A DNA stretch of 14,040 nucleotides from Thermoleophilia bacterium (GTDB lineage: Bacteria; Actinomycetota; Thermoleophilia; Gaiellales; Gaiellaceae), in the NCBI GenBank assembly GCA_014534295.1, contig JACVRU010000029.1:1-14040 (forward strand), written 5' to 3'. The translations under genes were made by a program, and so were the position numbers. Positions 6,772-12,410 of this stretch are shown in pieces; the stretch's first letter is position 1; each line of letters starts with the position of its first letter. The notes below the pieces were generated by a model. The model was not told the DNA's origin, searched no databases, and saw nothing but the letters and a program-made list of their open reading frames with translations.

Positions 6772-7741
6772 GGGCGAGCGTGAGATTCTGACACCCGACC
6801 TGCAGGCTTCGTCGCCGGAGGTGCGCATCGGCCTCTCCCGAGTGGGCGTGAGCGGCGTCAGCAAGGCGATCCGGCTCAGCCACGCGGGCTCGGAGAAGCT
6901 GATCGCCGCCGAGATCGACTGCACGGTCGACCTCGATCCGGCGCAGAAGGGCGTCCACATGTCGCGCTTCCCGGAGCTGTTCGAGGAGGCGATCGACGAG
7001 GTCGTGATCGGCGAGGCGCTGCTCGTCGAGGCGCTCGCGGAGCACATCGCCCGCCACGTCGCCGACCGGCAGCGCGCCCTCCGCGCCGAGGTGAAGATCA
7101 CCGCCCGTTACCCGCTCCAGCGGGAGACGCCGGTCACGCGGCTGCCCACGCAGGAGCTCGTCTCGATCATCGGCATCGCGGCGGCGTCGGACCGCGGCGT
7201 CCGCCGAGTCGTGGGCGTCGAGGCGACCGGGATCAACGCCTGCCCGTGCGCGCAGGGTCTCGTCCGCGGCCGGGCCGCCGACCGCCTGCTCGAGGCGGGC
7301 TTCGAGGAGGGCGACGTCGACCGGATCCTGGAGCTCGTCCCGCTCGCCACCCACAACCAGCGGGGGCGCGGGACGCTCTACGTCGGCACGGACCTGACCC
7401 TCAACGCCGAGGCGCTGGTCGAGCTCGTCGAGCGCTCGATGAGCTCGCCCGTCTACGAGTTGCTCAAGCGGCCGGACGAGCTGTTCGTCGTCGAGCACGC
7501 GCACCTCCAGCCCCGCTTCGTGGAGGACTCCGTGCGCGCAGCGCTGGCGCTGACGCTCGGGCGGTACCCGGAGCTCGACGACGCGGACTTCCTCTTCTCG
7601 CGCCAGGTGAACCTCGAGACGATCCACACTCACGACGTCGTCGCAGAGCGGCACGGGACGGTCGGGGAGCTGCGCCGCGAGCTCGCGGACGGCACGCACC
7701 TCGCCCGCCACACCGAGCTCCGCGACTGGCTCAGCGCCTGA
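6770..7741 (+). CDS. folE2: GTP cyclohydrolase FolE2 (type IB)
   Basis: Converts GTP to 7,8-dihydroneopterin triphosphate plus formate, the first step of tetrahydrofolate synthesis, in the cytosol. The 323 residues carry hallmarks of the FolE2/MptA family: QKGVHMSRF (59-67), the GINACPCAQ motif (154-162) with Cys158/Cys160 at the metal and active site, THNQRG (194-199), EHAHLQPRFVED (242-253) and NLETIHTHDVVAE (281-293). Length is normal for bacterial FolE2. In bacteria that also have zinc-dependent FolE, FolE2 often serves in zinc shortage; I see no Zur-like operator here. The ATG at 6770 gives the expected N-terminus a few residues before RIGLSRVGV; an in-frame upstream ATG would only add sequence antisense to the kinase-like gene. 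The gene ends overlapping the GNAT gene by 11 bp. Confidence 0.95.
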   Translation: MGEREILTPDLQASSPEVRIGLSRVGVSGVSKAIRLSHAGSEKLIAAEIDCTVDLDPAQKGVHMSRFPELFEEAIDEVVIGEALLVEALAEHIARHVADRQRALRAEVKITARYPLQRETPVTRLPTQELVSIIGIAAASDRGVRRVVGVEATGINACPCAQGLVRGRAADRLLEAGFEEGDVDRILELVPLATHNQRGRGTLYVGTDLTLNAEALVELVERSMSSPVYELLKRPDELFVVEHAHLQPRFVEDSVRAALALTLGRYPELDDADFLFSRQVNLETIHTHDVVAERHGTVGELRRELADGTHLARHTELRDWLSA

Positions 7742-8369
7742 CGAGCTCGAGCGAGCCGCCGACCCGCCGCGCGCCGAGGGGCAGCAGGAGCGCCTTCGAT
7801 GCCTCGTTGTCGTCGTCGATCTCGGTGGAGACCTCGGCTAGGCCCCGCGCGCGAAGGGCCGCGAACGCGGAGGCCAGCAGCGCGCGCGCCACGCCCCGCC
7901 GCCGGTAGCCGGGAAGGACGCCGATCATCCCGAGCCGCGGCCCGGCCGGGTTGTGCCAGACCCTGACGAGCCCGACGTACTCGCCGTCCTCCGCCACCGC
8001 CACGAGGTAGGTCGACGGGTCGTAGGCGTCGTCGAACTCCCCCCGGAAGCCCGCCTCCTCCCAGCGCCAGCCATCCGTGCCGGGGACGTCCTGCCGCAGC
8101 GCGTCGTCCAGCAGGCGCAGCCGCTCCAGCTCGACCTCGTCAGCCGTGACGAGCCGCACTCCCTCCGGGAGGACGGCAGGCCGCACGGGCTCCGTGCGGA
8201 GGAGGTAGCGGCTCTCGCGCCGGCTGACGACGAACCCGAGCCGTTCGCAGCGCGCCAGGGATTCCGAGTCGGTCTCGGAGAGGGTGCAGTAGACCTCGCC
8301 GTCGGGCAGCTCCGACAGCTCCGACAGCTCCGAGACCCGGACGAAGCGGCGGCCGTCGGGCCGGATCAA
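7731..8369 (-). CDS. GNAT-family N-acetyltransferase with partial N-terminal repeat
   Basis: A 212-residue protein whose C-terminal half (about 70-212) is a GNAT fold: acetyl-CoA-binding motif A VLPGYRRRGVARALL (151-165), and NEASKALLLPLGARRVG (188-204), the typical end of such domains. The acceptor substrate is unknown. Residues about 31-58 (SETDSESLARCERLGFVVSR, then RESRYLLRT) look like the last helix and strands of a second GNAT domain, so the protein may descend from a tandem GNAT that lost most of its first copy. TTG 8369 is chosen as start because it overlaps the plsY stop as TTGA, a common coupling arrangement; the open frame continues far upstream as antisense/out-of-frame sequence in plsY and is not believed. 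Residues 13-21 are SELSELSEL, encoded by a perfect 9-bp triplication. Confidence 0.8.
   Translation of the reverse strand: MIRPDGRRFVRVSELSELSELPDGEVYCTLSETDSESLARCERLGFVVSRRESRYLLRTEPVRPAVLPEGVRLVTADEVELERLRLLDDALRQDVPGTDGWRWEEAGFRGEFDDAYDPSTYLVAVAEDGEYVGLVRVWHNPAGPRLGMIGVLPGYRRRGVARALLASAFAALRARGLAEVSTEIDDDNEASKALLLPLGARRVGGSLELVRR
8307..8333. repeat. Three perfect tandem copies of a 9-bp unit within the GNAT gene
   Basis: CAGCTCCGA occurs three times in a row (8307-8315, 8316-8324, 8325-8333). On the minus strand it encodes SELSELSEL near the N-terminus of the GNAT protein. The period is in frame, so copy-number change would add or remove three residues only. Confidence 0.85.
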
Positions 8370-8998
8370 CGGGCCGCCGCGGCCCGACGTCTGAGCTCGA
8401 AGCGGCTCTCCGTCCCCGCCAGCAGCCTCCGGACGTTCGCCCGGTGCAGCACCGCCACGGCGACCGCGGCTCCGAGCCCGAAGCCGATCACCGGCCACGG
8501 CTCCCCCAGAAGCCATGCGAACAGCGGAATCGAGGCAGCAGCGGCGATCGAGGACGCGGAGGCGTACCGCGAGAGCACGAAGAAGAGGATCCAGAGCCCG
8601 AAGGAGGCGAGCCCCACGAGCGGCGCCACGCCGAGCAGCGCCCCGCCGGCGGTGGCCACGGTCTTCCCGCCCTTGGCGAAGCCCATGAACGCGGGTCGCC
8701 AGTGCCCGAGCATCGCCGCGCCGCCGGCCAGCACGCCCGCGAGCTCGCCGGTGAGCAGCGTGGCGGCGAGCGCGGGCGCGAAGCCCTTGAGGACGTCCAG
8801 CAGCATGACCGTCAACCCGAGCCGCCGACCGTGGATGCGCCAGACGTTCGTCGCGCCGACGTTCCCGCTCCCGTGACGCCGGATGTCGTCGTGCTTCAGC
8901 AGCCGCACGAGCCAGTAGCCGAACGGGACCGAGCCGGCCAGGTAGCCGGCGGCGGCCAGGAGCGCGATCAGCGCGGGATCTGGTAGCCCGCCACCCAT
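8366..8998 (-). CDS. plsY: Acyl-phosphate:glycerol-3-phosphate acyltransferase PlsY
   Basis: An integral membrane enzyme that transfers an acyl group from acyl-phosphate to sn-glycerol-3-phosphate, giving lysophosphatidate for phospholipid synthesis. The 210 residues contain all the family motifs: GSVPFGYWLVRLL (22-34), GSGNVGATNVWR (43-54), FAKGGKTVATAGGALL (glycine-rich phosphate loop) and LHRANVRRLLAGTE near the C-terminus, with several hydrophobic segments between. The acyl-phosphate donor is normally supplied by PlsX, which is not in this window. The ATG at 8998 lies inside the 3' end of the superoxide dismutase gene (31-bp overlap), and the stop overlaps the GNAT TTG, so it is probably translated from a polycistronic mRNA. 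Confidence 0.95.
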   Translation of the reverse strand: MGGGLPDPALIALLAAAGYLAGSVPFGYWLVRLLKHDDIRRHGSGNVGATNVWRIHGRRLGLTVMLLDVLKGFAPALAATLLTGELAGVLAGGAAMLGHWRPAFMGFAKGGKTVATAGGALLGVAPLVGLASFGLWILFFVLSRYASASSIAAAASIPLFAWLLGEPWPVIGFGLGAAVAVAVLHRANVRRLLAGTESRFELRRRAAAAR

Positions 8999-9588
8999 GC
9001 GTTGACGACGCTCCAGTCGAGGTTCGCGAGGAACGCGTCGATGTACGAGGCGCGGTCGGTCTGGTAGTCGAGCCAGTACGCGTGCTCGTAGACGTCCAGC
9101 GCGACCAGCGGGGTCGCGTTCCAGATCGGGTACGTGTTCTGGGCGTCCCCCACGTAGTTGAACAGCCGCCCCTCGTCCCAGTCATAGGCGGTCCAGGCCC
9201 ACCCACGCCCGGCCATCCCCGTCGCCTTCAGGTCGTCGCGCCAGGCGCCGGCCGAGCCGAAGTCGCGGCGAATCAGGTCGCCGATCGCGCCGTCCGGGTC
9301 GCCGCCGGGGCCCCCGAGATGCTCGAAGTAGAGCTCGTGGTTCTTGATCCCGCCGATCGCGAACGAGAGCTCCACCTTCAGCACGCGCAGCTCGGAGTAG
9401 GCCTGGTTGGCGCCCCCGAGATCGACCTCGGCCAGCTTGCCGAGGATCTCGTTCCGCTTGCCCACGTAGCCCTGGTAGAGCTTGTAGTGCGCGTCGATCG
9501 TCTCGCGGGAGATCCCGTCGAGATCGTGCAGGGCCGGCTTGAGCTCGCGCGGCGCGATCTCCTCGAACTGGAACGCAAGCGTCGACAC
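8968..9588 (-). CDS. Fe/Mn-family superoxide dismutase, divergent
   Basis: Predicted to convert superoxide to oxygen and hydrogen peroxide. The 206 residues keep the four metal ligands of the family: His34 (IDAHYKLYQGYV), His84 (IKNHELYFEHL), and Asp165 and His169 (ALDVYEHAYWLDY). The active-site tyrosine is in QGYV (Tyr41), and Gly79/Gly80 plus Gln150 (GDAQN) suggest the Mn-type second-sphere arrangement (inference). The first helix motif is one residue shorter than in E. coli SodA between the ligand His and the Tyr. No signal peptide is seen. AAGGAGG lies directly upstream, the best Shine-Dalgarno in the window; two adjacent GTG codons follow, and the second (9586-9588) has the better spacing of 4 nt, versus 1 nt for 9589-9591. 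The 3' end overlaps plsY by 31 bp. Confidence 0.88.
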   Translation of the reverse strand: MSTLAFQFEEIAPRELKPALHDLDGISRETIDAHYKLYQGYVGKRNEILGKLAEVDLGGANQAYSELRVLKVELSFAIGGIKNHELYFEHLGGPGGDPDGAIGDLIRRDFGSAGAWRDDLKATGMAGRGWAWTAYDWDEGRLFNYVGDAQNTYPIWNATPLVALDVYEHAYWLDYQTDRASYIDAFLANLDWSVVNAWVAGYQIPR

Positions 9589-9593
9589 CACGC

Positions 9594-9600
9594 CTCCTTG
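9594..9600 (-). promoter_or_regulatory. Strong Shine-Dalgarno (AAGGAGG) of the superoxide dismutase gene
   Basis: The minus-strand AAGGAGG precedes the GTG-GTG pair and favours the second GTG (9588-9586) as start. It stands out because most other gene starts in this window have no recognisable ribosome-binding site. Confidence 0.7.
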
Positions 9601-9615
9601 TCGATTGCCCGAAAC

Positions 9616-9642
9616 GGAAAGGGAGCATAACGCTCCCCTTCC
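9616..9642 (-). promoter_or_regulatory. Hairpin between cupredoxin-like gene and superoxide dismutase gene: terminator or operator
   Basis: Two 11-nt arms (9616-9626 and 9632-9642) pair with a single mismatch around a 5-nt loop; the inner GGGAGC/GCTCCC is perfect. On the minus strand it starts 22 nt after the cupredoxin-like stop and is followed by TTTCCGTTT, which fits a modest intrinsic terminator. A -10-like TATGCT (9629-9624) spans the loop, about 36 nt before the sod start, so the palindrome could equally be an operator over the sod promoter. Confidence 0.5.
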
Positions 9643-9664
9643 GGCGACCACGTCCTGGGAGGCT

Positions 9665-10555
9665 TCAGCTGAAGACGACGTTGCTGGAGTTCGGGAGGTA
9701 GCACGACCCGGCGACCGTCGGGCCCATTCGGATCCGGACCCGCTTGCCCGCGGCGACCCGGGACCTGAAGGCGCGGCCCGAGATCACCGTCGGCGCCACG
9801 CCGAGCCCCGTGTCGACGAGCCGCACCCAGCGGACGTGCACCCAGACGCGGCGGACGGCGTTCCAGCGCTGGAAGCTGACGTTGCGGCCCGCGAACGACC
9901 GGGCGGCGAAGACCCTGACCCGGTACCGCTGCGGCGCCACCTTCGCGAGGGCGATCCGCGGCCGGACGCGCACCGTCACAGCGTCGCTCGCGGCCGAGCC
10001 CCACTGCGCCCGGAAGGCGGTCCGGTCGAGGGGCCTCGTCGAGAACGCCCAGGTGCCGTTGGCCTCGGTCTTCACCTCGCCGACCTTCACGGACTCCGTC
10101 GCCCCGCACCGCTGGGCAAAGATCGAGACCGTCTCGTTCCCCCTCGCAGTCGAGATCCTCCCCGAGAGCGCGGTGCCGCGACCGTACCGGACGACCTTCG
10201 GCTGGGCCGCGAGCGACACTGTCGGGCCTGCCTCGACCACCACCGTCCCCCGCTGGCGCGGGCTGACGAGCGGATCCTCGTAGCGGAACCGGCCGACGCG
10301 CGGGAACGTGAACGAGAAGGTCTGCGCCGGAGCGAGCGCCGGCGACGCGAAGCCCGCGTCCTGGGAGACGACCTGCCGGTTGCGCGTGTCGGCGTTCGTC
10401 CAGACGACCGTGTCACCCGGCCTCGCGGTCACGGTGCCCAGCACGAAGCCGGCCCGCGTGATCGAGACCTGGATCGTCGCGGTCGTCGAGCCGGAGGAGA
10501 GCGGCGCGACCGCCACCGCAGCCACGAACGTGAGGACCAGCACGAGTCTCTTCAT
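9665..10555 (-). CDS. Secreted cupredoxin-like domain protein lacking copper ligands
   Basis: A 296-residue exported protein. The N-terminus MKRLVLVLTFVAAVAVAPLSS is a signal peptide, probably cleaved near residue 22-26. Residues about 28-108 match the plastocyanin/amicyanin pattern (ARPGDTVVWTNADTRNRQVV, ALAPAQTFSFTFPRVGRFRY, then RGTVVVE). The usual ligand His after WTN is Gln61, and the YxCxxHxxM loop is replaced by a stretch with no Cys, His or Met, so copper binding is not expected. The remainder (about 112-197 and 199-296) is beta-rich and Arg/Val-rich with two Cys (150, 285), like Ig-type adhesion or surface domains. The role is unknown; an extracytoplasmic structural or binding function is the safest inference. 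It heads the minus-strand run leading to sod and plsY, but the hairpin at 9616-9642 may separate them. Confidence 0.75.
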   Translation of the reverse strand: MKRLVLVLTFVAAVAVAPLSSGSTTATIQVSITRAGFVLGTVTARPGDTVVWTNADTRNRQVVSQDAGFASPALAPAQTFSFTFPRVGRFRYEDPLVSPRQRGTVVVEAGPTVSLAAQPKVVRYGRGTALSGRISTARGNETVSIFAQRCGATESVKVGEVKTEANGTWAFSTRPLDRTAFRAQWGSAASDAVTVRVRPRIALAKVAPQRYRVRVFAARSFAGRNVSFQRWNAVRRVWVHVRWVRLVDTGLGVAPTVISGRAFRSRVAAGKRVRIRMGPTVAGSCYLPNSSNVVFS

Positions 10556-10591
10556 GTCGTGAGAACGTCGAGGAAGGCACTGCCGTTACGG

Positions 10592-10604
10592 GATACTCCG
10601 GCCG
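10592..10604 (+). promoter_or_regulatory. Possible -10 element for a leaderless SDR-sigma-anti-sigma transcript
   Basis: GATACT (10592-10597) ends 7 nt before the GTG start of the SDR gene, and no Shine-Dalgarno is present. A weak -35 candidate TCGAGG (10568-10573) lies 18 nt upstream. The 48-bp gap to the divergent cupredoxin-like gene holds the whole control region. Confidence 0.35.
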
Positions 10605-11263
10605 TGAGGGCACTCGTCACGGGTGGTACCGGCCGCGTCGGATCGGCGGTCGTCGCCAAGCTGCGCGCCGAGGGCCACGAGGTGTTCGCGGCCGGCCGAG
10701 GCGAGGGCGACCTGAGCAGGGCCGAGGGCTCGCGTGACCTAGTCGAGCGCACCGTCGCCGAGCTCGGCGGCCTCGATCTCCTCGTCCACGCGGCAGGCGA
10801 GGGCTTCGTGCCGAAGCCGGTCGAGGAGGTGACGGAGGCCGACTGGGACGCCGCGCTAGGCGCGACTGCGAAGGGGACGTTCTTCGTCGCCCAGGCGGCG
10901 GCGCCCCACCTGCGCGAGGCCCGCGGGGTGATCGTGATCGTCGAGGACGTCGCGGCGTACCAGGCGTGGCCCTCCTTCGCCTCCCACTGCGCCGCCAAGG
11001 CGGCGCAGGCGATGCTGACCCGCGTGCTCGCTCGCGCGCTCGCGCCGGAAGTCCGCGTCTGCGGCGTCGCGCCGGGCCCAGTGGCCGTCTCGCCCGGACA
11101 GGAGGGGCGCAGGGCCGACGAGACCGCACTCGGGCGGGTAGGCTCGCCCGAGGACGTGGCTGACGCGGTCGTCTTCCTCGCCGCCGCGGAGTTCGTCACG
11201 GGGGCGACGCTCGTCGTGGACGGGGGTCTCCTGCTGCAAACCGGACGGCGGCCGCATGCGTAG
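10604..11263 (+). CDS. Short-chain dehydrogenase/reductase, pteridine-reductase-like, with altered active site
   Basis: A 219-residue Rossmann-fold protein. TGGTGRVG (6-13) has the TGxxxRxG form of pteridine reductases (PTR1/FolM). DLLVHAAG (58-65), TEADWDAALGATAKGTFFVAQAAAPHLR, CAAKAAQAMLTRVLARALAPEVRV and VAPGPV also fit that branch, and the C-terminus (VTGATLVVDGG) is typical SDR. The catalytic tetrad is changed: the Asn position is Thr88, the Ser position is Asp115 (as in PTR1), the Tyr is His128 (ASHCAAK), and Lys132 is kept. NAD(P) binding looks intact; ordinary reductase chemistry is doubtful. The GTG at 10604 places the nucleotide motif at the usual distance; the upstream open frame is antisense to the cupredoxin-like gene. 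Its TAG overlaps the ECF sigma ATG (ATGCGTAG, 11256-11263). Confidence 0.85.
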   Translation: MRALVTGGTGRVGSAVVAKLRAEGHEVFAAGRGEGDLSRAEGSRDLVERTVAELGGLDLLVHAAGEGFVPKPVEEVTEADWDAALGATAKGTFFVAQAAAPHLREARGVIVIVEDVAAYQAWPSFASHCAAKAAQAMLTRVLARALAPEVRVCGVAPGPVAVSPGQEGRRADETALGRVGSPEDVADAVVFLAAAEFVTGATLVVDGGLLLQTGRRPHA

Positions 11264-11858
11264 AGAGCACGAGATGGAGCTCGCGGTCGCGGCCCCGCGC
11301 CTCGCACCGCTCCCGGCTCCCCGCCGCGATCCCGACGGCGAGCTCGTCGTCCGCGTCGCCCGTGGAGACCGGGGCGCCTTCGAAGCGCTCTACGAGCGGT
11401 ACGTCCGCTCGGTCTACGCGCTCGCGCTCCGACGGTTGGGCGACCGGCACAGCGCCGAGGACGCTGTCCAGGAGACCTTCGCCGCGGTCTGGCGGTCCGC
11501 GCGGACGTACCGGCCCGAGCGTGGGCCGGCGGCGCCCTGGCTGTACTCGATCGCGCGCAACGCCGCCGTCGACCGGCTGCGTGCGCGCGTCGTCCTGGCC
11601 GAGCCGCCGGACGCTCCGGATGCCGCCCCCGGCCCCTCCGATCGCGCCGAGCGCGACTGGCTCAGCTGGCGGGTCCACCGCGCGCTCGGGGAGCTCCCGG
11701 AGGCGGAGCGCGAGGTGCTGGCGCTCGCCTACTGGGGCGGCCGCTCGCAGAGCGAGATCGCCGCCGAGCTCAGCATCCCGCTGGGAACCGTGAAGACGCG
11801 TACCCGGAGCGGCCTCGCCCGGCTCGCGCGCATCCTGGACGAGGAGGACTTGCGGTGA
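11256..11858 (+). CDS. ECF-family RNA polymerase sigma factor (SigK/RskA-paired type)
   Basis: A 200-residue group 4 sigma factor that would direct RNA polymerase to a small regulon when released by its anti-sigma factor. Region 2 is at about 40-110 (AFEALYERYVRSVYALALRR, AEDAVQETFAAVWR, WLYSIARNAAVDRLR); region 4 is at about 143-192 (LGELPEAEREVLALAYWGG, SQSEIAAELSIPLGTVKTRT as the -35-binding HTH). The linker (112-135) is Pro/Ala-rich. The ATG at 11256 overlaps the SDR stop; a second ATG at 11274 (residue 7) is a reasonable alternative. The stop overlaps the anti-sigma GTG as GTGA. No ECF-type promoter is recognisable ahead of the operon, so autoregulation is not shown. Confidence 0.93.
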   Translation: MRREHEMELAVAAPRLAPLPAPRRDPDGELVVRVARGDRGAFEALYERYVRSVYALALRRLGDRHSAEDAVQETFAAVWRSARTYRPERGPAAPWLYSIARNAAVDRLRARVVLAEPPDAPDAAPGPSDRAERDWLSWRVHRALGELPEAEREVLALAYWGGRSQSEIAAELSIPLGTVKTRTRSGLARLARILDEEDLR

Positions 11859-12409
11859 GGCGGGCGCCCGACTTCGACGAGCTGGTCGGCGAGGAGGTCG
11901 GCCCGCACGAACGCGAGCGGCTGCGCCGCGCGCACGAGGCGCTGCTCGCAGCCGGCCCGCCGCCGGACCTCCCGGAGAGCCTGGCGCGCCCGCGGGGGCC
12001 GCGCCGCCGCACGGGCTCCCTCCTGCTGCCCCTCGCGGCCGCGCTCGCGCTCGTGGCCGCCTCGTTCGGCGCGGGCTGGCTCGCCCGCGGCGACGACTAC
12101 CAGGTCGATTTCGCGCTGGGCATGCACGGCACGTCGGCCGCGCCCGCCGCCTCGGCTGAGCTGCTCGTCTTCGAGAAGGACGCGGCCGGGAACTGGCCGA
12201 TGGAGATGAGGATCAGCGGCCTGCCGGATGGCCGTTACGAGCTCGTGCTCACGCGCGACGGGAAGCCGGTCGAGTCGTGCGGGCTCTTCCTCGTCCGCGG
12301 CCGGACGGTGACGCTGCTGAACGCGCCGTACCGGCTGCGGGAGTACGACGGCTGGGCCGTGACGCCGCCGGGCTCGGGGCGCATCCTGCTCCGGACGGAC
12401 GAGATCTAG
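11855..12409 (+). CDS. RskA-like transmembrane anti-sigma factor
   Basis: A 184-residue single-pass membrane protein predicted to hold the ECF sigma factor inactive. The cytosolic N-terminus (1-54) is short, charged and helical, without the HxxxCxxC zinc anti-sigma motif. One membrane segment is at about 55-77 (SLLLPLAAALALVAASFGAGWL). The extracytoplasmic part (about 82-184) has the anti-sigma-K pattern: MRISGLPDGRYELVLTRDGKPVESCGLF and then YDGWAVTPPGSGRILL. The 4-bp GTGA overlap with the sigma gene supports a stoichiometric pair. In the family, regulated intramembrane proteolysis releases the sigma factor; the signal here is unknown. It ends 1 bp from thyX, tail to tail. Confidence 0.87.
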   Translation: MRRAPDFDELVGEEVGPHERERLRRAHEALLAAGPPPDLPESLARPRGPRRRTGSLLLPLAAALALVAASFGAGWLARGDDYQVDFALGMHGTSAAPAASAELLVFEKDAAGNWPMEMRISGLPDGRYELVLTRDGKPVESCGLFLVRGRTVTLLNAPYRLREYDGWAVTPPGSGRILLRTDEI

Positions 12410-12410
12410 G

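Noticed and set aside
6772..7101. N-terminal extension of the kinase-like protein to an ATG at 7101
   Set aside because: The extra 110 residues are Ser/Arg/Thr-rich antisense translation of folE2, while the HisKA domain begins directly at Met 6771.
5480..7711. A 743-codon open frame on the minus strand spanning the coiled-coil, kinase-like and folE2 genes
   Set aside because: It is out of frame with recognised proteins and consists of Ala/Arg/Gly-rich antisense translation; it crosses two genes of proven frame and has no domain.
8370..9206. Upstream extension of the GNAT frame across plsY and sod
   Set aside because: It is out-of-frame translation on the same strand as plsY and sod, rich in Arg/Gly/Thr without domains; the TTGA overlap gives a better start.
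9539..10603. The long in-frame 5' extension of the SDR frame over the cupredoxin-like gene
   Set aside because: The SDR nucleotide motif starts two residues after GTG 10604; the extension is charged low-complexity sequence antisense to a gene with a signal peptide and domains.
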